Below are positions 1-5,096 of a stretch of DNA of 5,096 nucleotides, in pieces (position 1 is the stretch's first letter; every line of letters starts with the position of its first letter). Both the position numbers and the translations under genes were made by a program. Under the pieces are notes generated by a model. That model did no database searches. It was not told where the DNA came from and was given only the letters and a program-made list of their open reading frames with translations. The stretch is taken from assembly GCA_915070235.1 (NCBI GenBank), contig CAJZFM010000173.1, forward strand, positions 1 through 5,096, given 5' to 3'. This stretch comes from an uncultured Capnocytophaga sp. (GTDB lineage Bacteria > Bacteroidota > Bacteroidia > Flavobacteriales > Flavobacteriaceae).

Positions 1-2452
1 TGGTATAGCGGCTACCTGTATTGGGATCAAGGTAGATGTTCTCCGTACGCAAGCTGGGGGCGATACCTATGTAATTCTTATCAAAGTAATTGGCTGTAAG
101 GGCTACCCACCAGTAGTGCGGACTTTGGTACTCTATACCTAAGGAATATACCTGTTCGGGAGCTTGGCCTGCATGGTAGTCCTTTAGATAGCTTACAATA
201 GGCTCACTTACCAAGCGCTTGTCGGAGGATTGGAACAAGAGCGGATTGTTGGTATAGGTGTATTGGTTGAGTGATACCACTGCAGAGGCCTTCCAAGAGG
301 CAGTAAGGTCGTATTCAGCACCCAATTCCATACCAAAGTGGAGCTTTTCAGCATCCAGCATGGTTTGGGTTAGAAAGCCTGCTGATTCATCACCTAAGCG
401 GGATTGGGTAAAGAAATAACTCTTTTCGCTGCTGTGCTTTATCTGGGTGGCATAGCCTGTAAGTCGTGCCTTGAACGATGGAATACGGACAATGTAGCTA
501 CCATCCCATGTAAGCTGGCTCTCAGGCTGTATGCGAGCGGGAAGAATGCTGTTGGAATTACGGATATTTACATAGACATGGTTCAGCGGTTGGGCTTCCT
601 CAAAGTAACCAGTGTTGAACTGGAGGATATGCCTACCTGTGATGCTGTAAGTAAGTCCCGCCTTGGTACTTATCGTATTGAAATAGCGCTGTCCGCTCAT
701 TCCTTTGGAATCGGTATATACGGAGTTGTTGGCGAACATGCCTTCGCGCTCATAATCGGTATGGGCTACATGTCCTGCCACATAGAAATCGGCACGTCCG
801 TACTTGAAGCGCAACTGACCAAAGACATGGGCACGCTGGGTGCGGGTCTTGTAGTAGTATTGGTATTTGTCTCCTACCCCAAGGCGTAGGTTCTCTGTAG
901 TGTCATAGTTCTCTCCCGAATAGTAACTCTTATTGAGGAAGTATTGACCGCCCAAGAGGTCATTGATTTGTTGGTAGTTTTCAGTGCCAATATGCTGATA
1001 GGAGATTCCCCCATTGAAAGTGATATTAGGAGTAATCTTGGTAGTACCCAGTACATTGGCAGTAAGGGTACGGGTATCAATAATATCTTCATTGAGGGCA
1101 AACATGCTTTCGCCTCCTGTTTGGCTATTAGCCAAGTAGAGTTTGTCCCAATCCAATTGCTTATGAGCTCTGAAATATTCTATTTGTTGTGCTGCCTTAT
1201 AGTGAGCAAAGGGGTCGCCTTCGCCTGTTTGCTCATCATACATATTGTAGAAGTAAGTAGGCATATTGGTGTAATAGGTAGGCTCTGGGTTTTGGGATTT
1301 CACATATTGCAAGCGAGTATCTCCCACTTGTCCAAACTGATACCCTAAGTGAGCGGCGATCTTGGTGTTGCCCTTGTGGTAGGTATTGGAGAGGACAAAG
1401 AGCGGCTCGGCGATGCGCTTCATCTTGGCATTGCGTAACTCTCCCGCCTGATAGCCCCAATTGGGGTTGTAGTTCCTACCGCCCAAAGCAATAGCCTCTT
1501 GGGTTAGGGGAGCGGACTTACCTCGGTTATTATAGGAAAAGATTCCCATAAGGTTGGTCTTGAAGTAGGGACTTGCCTTGTACTCTACCGCTGCCGAAGC
1601 GCCGTAGGACTGATAGACCATACCTTCGGTATTAGGGACAAGAAAGGTCTTGCCATTGCCCCCACGATAGGAAGCCGAAACCATATACCCCCAGCCACTG
1701 GGGAGCGTTCCTGTATTATAGGTTATCATACCACGCCCGAAATAGTTGCGATTGGTAGCAGTTCCTGTGATACGTAGGCCGTTGCGTAGCTCCGATGGTG
1801 CAATCGTATAGGAAGTATTACCGAATACACCTCCAAAATCACTCTCTGAGGCTCCTACACCGGTGGTAATCACTTGGCCACGCATGGCATCGTTTAGTCC
1901 GCCCCAGTTACTCCATTGGGGACGACCTGTCTCTACCTTGTTCATCGTAACCCCATTGACTAAGACCGTAGCGGCATTGCTCTGATAGCCACGAGGGCGG
2001 TAGAACACCGAACTAAAGTCATAGGCAGCACGGCGAAAATAGAGGTCTTGGGAGGATTGGAGAAAGCCCGATATCATCTCTGGGCTACCTTCTTCATCGT
2101 CCAACTGTTCGTCGGAGATACTTATGGTATTGCCCATCTGTTGGGCTGCTTGTGTATGGTTCTCTTTTTCCAATACAATAGTAGGTAGCTCCATAGCCGA
2201 GAGTAGCTCCACAGGCATCTTCTTCGTTAGATAGCCCTTAGCCTCTACCTCCAAGGTATAAAGTCCTTTGGGAAGGAGTAACTCAAACTCCCCCCTGAAA
2301 TCACTCACCGTATGTTGCTCCTGTCCTTCCACTGCGATACGAACCTCAGGCAAAGGTGCTTTTCCGTCACTAATGCTTCCCTTTAGAGGAACATGTTGCG
2401 AGAAGGCAAGGCTACAAGTGAGCATAAAGAAAGAAAAAATCAATGATTTCAT
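1..2452 (-). CDS. TonB-dependent outer-membrane receptor with carboxypeptidase-D-like regulatory domain (C-terminus cut by window edge)
   Basis: An uninterrupted frame of 817 codons runs from an ATG at 2452 to the left edge without a stop. I read it through and found no frameshift. Residues 1-19 form a signal peptide (MKSLIFSFFMLTCSLAFSQ). Residues about 21-96 resemble a carboxypeptidase-regulatory-like beta-sandwich (DFRGEFELLLPKGLYTLEVEAKGY). Residues about 103-220 are the plug, with VLVNGVTMNK, RPQWSNWGGLNDAMRG and FGGVFGNTSYTIAP. The rest is rich in Tyr, Asn and Gly in alternating strands, as expected of a 22-strand beta-barrel. Family knowledge: such receptors import a ligand across the outer membrane using TonB/ExbBD energy. 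The substrate cannot be told, and no SusD-like partner lies upstream; downstream is unseen. Family members are usually 900 residues or more, so roughly 100 are probably missing. The leader is A/T-rich without a Shine-Dalgarno, and the signal peptide supports this start. Confidence 0.93.
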   Translation of the reverse strand, partial: MKSLIFSFFMLTCSLAFSQHVPLKGSISDGKAPLPEVRIAVEGQEQHTVSDFRGEFELLLPKGLYTLEVEAKGYLTKKMPVELLSAMELPTIVLEKENHTQAAQQMGNTISISDEQLDDEEGSPEMISGFLQSSQDLYFRRAAYDFSSVFYRPRGYQSNAATVLVNGVTMNKVETGRPQWSNWGGLNDAMRGQVITTGVGASESDFGGVFGNTSYTIAPSELRNGLRITGTATNRNYFGRGMITYNTGTLPSGWGYMVSASYRGGNGKTFLVPNTEGMVYQSYGASAAVEYKASPYFKTNLMGIFSYNNRGKSAPLTQEAIALGGRNYNPNWGYQAGELRNAKMKRIAEPLFVLSNTYHKGNTKIAAHLGYQFGQVGDTRLQYVKSQNPEPTYYTNMPTYFYNMYDEQTGEGDPFAHYKAAQQIEYFRAHKQLDWDKLYLANSQTGGESMFALNEDIIDTRTLTANVLGTTKITPNITFNGGISYQHIGTENYQQINDLLGGQYFLNKSYYSGENYDTTENLRLGVGDKYQYYYKTRTQRAHVFGQLRFKYGRADFYVAGHVAHTDYEREGMFANNSVYTDSKGMSGQRYFNTISTKAGLTYSITGRHILQFNTGYFEEAQPLNHVYVNIRNSNSILPARIQPESQLTWDGSYIVRIPSFKARLTGYATQIKHSSEKSYFFTQSRLGDESAGFLTQTMLDAEKLHFGMELGAEYDLTASWKASAVVSLNQYTYTNNPLLFQSSDKRLVSEPIVSYLKDYHAGQAPEQVYSLGIEYQSPHYWWVALTANYFDKNYIGIAPSLRTENIYLDPNTGSRYT

Positions 2453-2456
2453 TACG

Positions 2457-2530
2457 TTTTTTATTAAAAATGAGGATATTAAAAGTGTATATGTTTCCTT
2501 GTACAAAATTACTCTTTTTTTTATTAAAAA
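2457..2530. repeat. Pair of 14-bp direct repeats in the receptor leader
   Basis: TTTTTTATTAAAAA occurs at 2457-2470 and again at 2517-2530, exactly 60 bp apart. One copy lies a few bases before the receptor start codon. The other lies just upstream of the possible -7 element, where the -33/-7 spacer would be. The repeat is low-complexity A/T sequence, so chance is possible; a regulatory role is inference only. Confidence 0.4.
2504..2511 (-). promoter_or_regulatory. Possible -7 element for the TonB-dependent receptor gene
   Basis: Read on the minus strand this is TAATTTTG, an exact match to the Bacteroidota -7 consensus TAnnTTTG. It would start transcription near 2497 and give a leader of about 45 nt before the receptor ATG. 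No TTTG is present at the expected -33 distance (the bases there read TAGG), so this is a half-match in an A/T-rich gap and only tentative. Confidence 0.35.
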
Positions 2531-2546
2531 CCTATTTTGAAACGTT

Positions 2547-2565
2547 AAAAAATCAAAGATTTTTT
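2547..2565 (-). terminator. Weak A/T hairpin after pldA, possible terminator
   Basis: An 8-bp perfect inverted repeat (AAAAAATC / GATTTTTT) with a 3-nt loop starts 6 nt after the pldA stop. On the minus strand the right arm ends in a run of T, which suits an intrinsic terminator, but the stem has only one G-C pair and would be unstable. pldA and the receptor may therefore still share some transcripts. Confidence 0.3.
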
Positions 2566-2570
2566 TATTG

Positions 2571-3527
2571 CTACAAATCAATAAGGGTAAAGCCAACGCC
2601 CACAACGGTTTGCTTATAGTTATAGTCAATTAAGGAATCGCCATAGCCATGAGAGGCTTGGAGGAAAAGACGTAGATCTCGGTTAAGAGGTACGACCCAA
2701 GAAGCTTCTATATGGGCGCGATTATGCTTGATATTGAGATTGTTACGCATGGCTATAGAAAGGGCAGTTTTGCCAATAGGAATAATGGTGGTAAGTCGGC
2801 AGCGGCCGATGTAGTCCTCTATTTGGGGGTTATCGTCCTCCATAGCGGTTTCAGTGAATCGTTTCCAAAGTTGAAAATTGAAAGTTACCCTCTCCCACTT
2901 GCCTAAGGCTATTAGGATAAAGCGGTTCCAACTTCGTGAATGTGACGCCTCCTTGCCATTGGACTGGTGATTGATAGAAAGGCCGAGCATCTTGAGCTTG
3001 AGATTACCTGCAGAAAAGTTGGTCGGATAGGTGAAAATCAGTTCGGACTCGTAGTTTAGTTCTCTAAAAGGGCGGGATAGGCCACCATTGTACATCTGCC
3101 AATGAGCTTGTTGGGTAAAGGCCACCCATACATCGCCTTTGGCAAAAGCATCTTGGAGGATTTTGGCCTTGAGGCTCACTTGGAATTTGACCTCTACATT
3201 TTGGTAATCACGAGACTCAGGTATAGGGCGTTCTGCATTAAGGCTCTGTGGCTGCTTGGTAGGTCGGTCGGTAAAGCGTACAGGCATGATATACATGGGT
3301 TGGTATTCCATGATATGGAATGTACCCCGCTGATCCTGACGATCCAGCTCCCAGTTTTTGGACAAAGCGCGTTCTATATTAGCATCTGTAGCGGCAGTAG
3401 TAGCCGAGTAGAGCAACGGTAGGATTGTATCTATAATTGCTCTCTTTTGGATAGTATCTGTTGCTGTCTCTTGGCATAGTCCCATAAGGGAGCAAAAGGA
3501 AGAGAGAATAGGTAAGAAAAGTTTCAT
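2571..3527 (-). CDS. pldA: Outer-membrane phospholipase A (OMPLA, phospholipase A1)
   Basis: This 318-residue protein hydrolyses phospholipids that reach the outer leaflet of the outer membrane, which preserves lipid asymmetry. Residues 1-19 look like a signal peptide. The catalytic motif NHQSNG gives His187 and Ser189, and SRSWNR gives Asn201. The H-to-N spacing of 14 equals His142-Ser144-Asn156 of E. coli OMPLA, and Ser197 matches the calcium-ligand Ser152. Further matches to the E. coli protein, from memory, are VEVKFQVSL, PFRELNYE, DDNPQIEDYIG and GYGDSLIDYN near the C-terminus, so the 12-strand barrel looks complete. It is somewhat longer than the E. coli protein (289 residues), with the excess mostly N-terminal at residues 20-105. 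The stop is TAG. The ATG is the first in frame before the signal peptide, with an A/T-rich leader and no Shine-Dalgarno. The receptor gene follows 118 bp downstream on the same strand. Confidence 0.95.
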   Translation of the reverse strand: MKLFLPILSSFCSLMGLCQETATDTIQKRAIIDTILPLLYSATTAATDANIERALSKNWELDRQDQRGTFHIMEYQPMYIMPVRFTDRPTKQPQSLNAERPIPESRDYQNVEVKFQVSLKAKILQDAFAKGDVWVAFTQQAHWQMYNGGLSRPFRELNYESELIFTYPTNFSAGNLKLKMLGLSINHQSNGKEASHSRSWNRFILIALGKWERVTFNFQLWKRFTETAMEDDNPQIEDYIGRCRLTTIIPIGKTALSIAMRNNLNIKHNRAHIEASWVVPLNRDLRLFLQASHGYGDSLIDYNYKQTVVGVGFTLIDL

Positions 3528-3579
3528 TAATAGTGTTAAGTTTTTAATTTTGAGTTGTTATCCTGACCACTGAAAAAAT

Positions 3580-3610
3580 TTTGTCAGTTCTAAAAAAAAT
3601 CGTATCTTTG
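3580..3610 (+). promoter_or_regulatory. Bacteroidota-type sigma promoter of tRNA-Gln
   Basis: TTTG at 3580-3583 (-33) and TATCTTTG at 3603-3610 (-7, consensus TAnnTTTG) are separated by 19 nt, a canonical spacing for the primary sigma factor of this phylum. Transcription should begin around 3615-3618, about 10 nt before the mature tRNA 5' end, leaving a short leader for RNase P to remove. Confidence 0.85.
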
Positions 3611-3626
3611 CCCCCGCAAATAGCGA

Positions 3627-3697
3627 TGGTCTATGGTGTAATGGTAACACGACAGATTCTGGCTCTGTAATTCAAGGTTCGAGTCCTTGTAGACCAA
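3627..3697 (+). tRNA. tRNA-Gln(CTG)
   Basis: The 71-nt gene folds as a full cloverleaf. The acceptor stem is TGGTCTA/TAGACCA (3627-3633 with 3690-3696). The D stem is GTG/CAC. The anticodon stem is ACAGA/TCTGT around the loop TTCTGGC, with anticodon CTG at 3659-3661. The T stem is CAAGG/CCTTG around TTCGAGT. Base 3697 (A) is the discriminator. The CUG anticodon reads CAG codons, so the isoacceptor for CAA must be encoded elsewhere. The weak U1-A72 first pair is a known tRNA-Gln identity feature for glutaminyl-tRNA synthetase. The 3' CCA is not encoded (CAA follows), so it must be added after transcription. The gene stands alone, opposite in strand to all protein genes in the window. Confidence 0.97.
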
Positions 3698-3706
3698 CAA
3701 ATCAAA

Positions 3707-3755
3707 TGAAAAGTGAAGAGCGAATAGTGAGGAACTATTCACTCTTCACTTTTCA
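3707..3755. terminator. Long inverted repeat between tRNA-Gln and glsA, probable bidirectional terminator
   Basis: Two 22-nt arms (3707-3728 and 3734-3755) flank a 5-nt loop, GAGGA. Only one position fails to pair on the plus strand (C3721 opposite A3741). On the minus strand the same pair is G-U, so the glsA-strand RNA would be fully paired. The hairpin lies 9 nt after the tRNA and 9 nt before the glsA stop codon, where convergent transcripts end. A U-rich stretch follows on the minus strand; the plus-strand side is less convincing. The arms consist of heptamers (ACTATTC, ACTCTTC, ACTTTTC and their complements). Termination is inferred from position and structure. Confidence 0.7.
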
Positions 3756-3761
3756 CTCTTT
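3734..3761 (+). repeat. Degenerate 7-bp tandem repeat (ACTNTTC)
   Basis: Four consecutive heptamers are visible: ACTATTC, ACTCTTC, ACTTTTC and the imperfect ACTCTTT. The complementary units GAAAAGT, GAAGAGC and GAATAGT lie head-on at 3708-3728. The tandem array forms the right arm of the hairpin and extends one unit past it toward the glsA stop codon. Confidence 0.7.
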
Positions 3762-3764
3762 AAC

Positions 3765-4691
3765 TTAGAATACGGATATCTGTGTTTGCATAGTAAAACC
3801 TTCTAAGAACTTTACTCCGCGGTAGGAGTTGCCTTTTTCGTTCAGGCGCGGACTCCATACAGCTATGGCGTAGTGCCCAGGCATGATAGCAACGATACCT
3901 CCGCCAACACCACTCTTACCAGGGAGCCCTACACGGAAGGCAAATTCGCCCGATTCGTCATAGAACCCACAGGTCTGCATGATGGCATTGATACGCTTGG
4001 TATAGACATGGGGGAGGATACGCTGCTGGTCGTGTAGGGTGATGCCATCATTAGCCAAGAAAGTAAATACATAGGCTAAGGACTCACAAGTAAGCTCTAT
4101 CGAGCAGAGCTTAAAGTAGAAATCCAACACTCGCTCTGGCTCATTCTCTATATTTCCCAAGGACTTGATATAGTAGCAAAGGGCAAAATTACGGTAACCT
4201 ACTTCCTTTTCTGAAGCTGCAATCTGCTGGGAATAGTCTATTGTAGGATCATTGGCCAATTGGCGAACGAACTTGATAAACTCTTCCTCGGCATTCTTGA
4301 AATGGGAGAGCAGTATATCACAAATGACAATCGCCCCTGCGTTGATCAGTGGGTTACGGGGGATTCCATTGTTGGCCTCCAGCTGTAAAAGTGAGTTAAA
4401 CGAAGTTCCCGAAGGCTCCACCGATACCCGTTCCCAAATACTATCCCCAAAGATGTCATACGCCATAGAGAGTGACAGTACTTTGGCAATACTCTGTATA
4501 GAAAATTTTTCTTGATAATCCCCAATACCAAAGGTTTTCCCGCTGAGGGCATGGATAGCAATGCCAAACTTATCAGGGCTGACGTTGAGCAATTCGGGAA
4601 TATAGGTAGGTATCTTTCCTATGTTTTTCCCCTGATACACTTTGTTATAGATACCTGTGATGGTTTTGGCATAAGCCGTTTGCTCGTTCAT
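3765..4691 (-). CDS. glsA: Glutaminase (serine-dependent, beta-lactamase-fold family)
   Basis: The 308-residue cytoplasmic enzyme hydrolyses L-glutamine to L-glutamate and ammonia. The family uses a Ser-X-X-Lys catalytic pair like class A and D beta-lactamases; here it is Ser67 and Lys70 in FSIQSIAKVLSL. Other conserved blocks are EPSGTSFNS (residues 92-100), GIPRNPLINAGAI with Asn117, Ser160-Glu161, Asn168, Tyr192, Tyr244 and GLPGKSGVGGGI with Val262. From memory these positions coincide almost one-for-one with E. coli YneH (GlsA2), also 308 residues, so the protein is full length and probably active. There is no signal peptide. The ATG lies 31 bp after the kdsA stop on the same strand, which suggests an operon although the functions are unrelated. 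The stop is TAA, just before a strong hairpin. No Shine-Dalgarno is seen. In other bacteria this family has been tied to ammonia release and acid tolerance; that role here is only inference. Confidence 0.96.
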   Translation of the reverse strand: MNEQTAYAKTITGIYNKVYQGKNIGKIPTYIPELLNVSPDKFGIAIHALSGKTFGIGDYQEKFSIQSIAKVLSLSMAYDIFGDSIWERVSVEPSGTSFNSLLQLEANNGIPRNPLINAGAIVICDILLSHFKNAEEEFIKFVRQLANDPTIDYSQQIAASEKEVGYRNFALCYYIKSLGNIENEPERVLDFYFKLCSIELTCESLAYVFTFLANDGITLHDQQRILPHVYTKRINAIMQTCGFYDESGEFAFRVGLPGKSGVGGGIVAIMPGHYAIAVWSPRLNEKGNSYRGVKFLEGFTMQTQISVF

Positions 4692-4722
4692 GATGATAGT
4701 AATTAGTTGGTATAGTGTGTTT

Positions 4723-5096
4723 TTACTTAAAAGTATTGATTGTCTGTCGGATAGCCACCAGTCGGGTCAAGAGGCCTTCGAGTAGATCAAGGTGAAGCAT
4801 ATTAGCCCCATCGCTTTTGGCATTGGCAGGGTCAAAATGGGTCTCTATGAAGATGCCATCTACTCCATTGACCACCCCAGCACGGGCGATGGTCTCAATC
4901 ATCTCGGGGCGACCACCCGTTACACCTGAACTTTGGTTGGGCTGTTGCAGAGAGTGGGTAACGTCCAGAATGACAGGGGCATACTGCTTCATAGTCGGGA
5001 TACCGCGAAAATCCACGATCATGTCCTGATAGCCGAACATAGTACCCCTATCGGTGATATACACCTTATCATTGCCACTGTCCAAGACCTTCTGTA
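4723..5096 (-). CDS. kdsA: 3-deoxy-8-phosphooctulonate synthase, C-terminal part (5' end beyond window)
   Basis: KdsA condenses phosphoenolpyruvate with arabinose 5-phosphate to Kdo-8-phosphate, the committed step toward the Kdo of the lipopolysaccharide inner core. About 123 C-terminal residues are visible and the frame stays open to the right edge (QKVLDSGNDK...). A TTG at 5085 is therefore internal Leu, not the start. Typical family blocks are DRGTMFGYQDMIVDFRGIP, VILDVTHSLQQPN, SSGVTGGRPEM and IFIETHFDPANAKSDG. The His of DVTHS, the Glu of IETH and the Asp of KSDG match the active-site or metal-site residues His202, Glu239 and Asp250 of E. coli KdsA. Ser before DG, where E. coli has Cys, resembles metal-dependent enzymes such as that of Aquifex. 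The N-terminal Cys or Asn that decides this lies outside the window. The protein ends in TFK, stop TAA, and glsA follows after 31 bp. Confidence 0.95.
   Translation of the reverse strand, partial: QKVLDSGNDKVYITDRGTMFGYQDMIVDFRGIPTMKQYAPVILDVTHSLQQPNQSSGVTGGRPEMIETIARAGVVNGVDGIFIETHFDPANAKSDGANMLHLDLLEGLLTRLVAIRQTINTFK

Noticed and set aside
404..1348. Open frames on the plus strand at 404-889 and 944-1348
   Set aside because: They lie antisense within the receptor gene, whose frame is continuous and shows clear signal peptide, plug and barrel features; the antisense translations resemble no family I know.
2268..2540. Plus-strand open frame of 90 residues crossing the receptor start region
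   Set aside because: Mostly antisense to the receptor N-terminus, with its end reading through low-complexity A/T intergenic sequence; no supporting motif.
2712..3422. Plus-strand open frames at 2712-2906 and 3102-3422
   Set aside because: Antisense to pldA, whose catalytic motifs and family alignment are unambiguous.
3510..3527. PldA as a lipoprotein because of a Cys near residue 18
   Set aside because: The residues before it (MGL-C) do not make a good lipobox, and OMPLA is an integral barrel processed by signal peptidase I.
3545..3552. TAATTTTG on the plus strand as a second promoter for tRNA-Gln
   Set aside because: No TTTG sits at the proper upstream distance, and an exact promoter lies closer to the tRNA.
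3627..3755. tRNA gene as an integration site for a mobile element
   Set aside because: No integrase gene and no repeated tRNA 3' end is present in the window; both sides carry ordinary housekeeping or envelope genes.
4252..5029. Short open frames at 4252-4515, 4512-4706 and 4817-5029 (plus) and 4346-4567 (minus)
   Set aside because: They overlap glsA or kdsA in other frames and show no domain or signal of their own.
4723..5085. A complete 120-residue gene starting at TTG 5085
   Set aside because: The same frame continues upstream to the window edge with residues that fit KdsA, so this is the C-terminal part of a longer gene.

Overview
The window looks like chromosomal DNA from the phylum Bacteroidota, most likely class Flavobacteriia. 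Reasons: a TonB-dependent receptor begins with a signal peptide and a carboxypeptidase-D-like regulatory domain; gene starts have A/T-rich leaders without Shine-Dalgarno sequences; and the tRNA gene has a near-perfect Bacteroidota promoter (TTTG, 19 nt, TAnnTTTG). By eye the G+C content is in the mid-40s per cent. Capnocytophaga or a relative is possible, but the sequence alone does not settle the genus.

Layout from left to right. Positions 1-2452 (minus strand) hold most of a TonB-dependent outer-membrane receptor whose C-terminus lies beyond the left edge. Positions 2453-2570 are an A/T-rich gap with a possible promoter -7 element, a weak hairpin and a 14-bp direct repeat. Positions 2571-3527 (minus) encode an outer-membrane phospholipase A (PldA) with all catalytic residues. 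Positions 3528-3626 hold the leader of pldA on one strand and the promoter of tRNA-Gln on the other. Positions 3627-3697 (plus) are tRNA-Gln(CTG). Positions 3707-3755 form a long hairpin built from a degenerate heptamer, probably a shared terminator. Positions 3765-4691 (minus) encode a glutaminase (GlsA). Positions 4723-5096 (minus) are the C-terminal third or more of kdsA, Kdo-8-phosphate synthase, whose N-terminus is beyond the right edge.

How the genes relate. kdsA and glsA are 31 bp apart on the same strand and are probably co-transcribed, ending at the hairpin. pldA and the receptor follow on the same strand beyond the tRNA, which is transcribed the opposite way. Three of the four proteins concern the outer membrane: Kdo for lipopolysaccharide, phospholipid removal, and TonB-driven import. 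The glutaminase is a metabolic neighbour with no obvious link. I see no mobile element, CRISPR array, defence system or clearly novel system. The most distinctive non-coding element is the heptamer-built inverted repeat.
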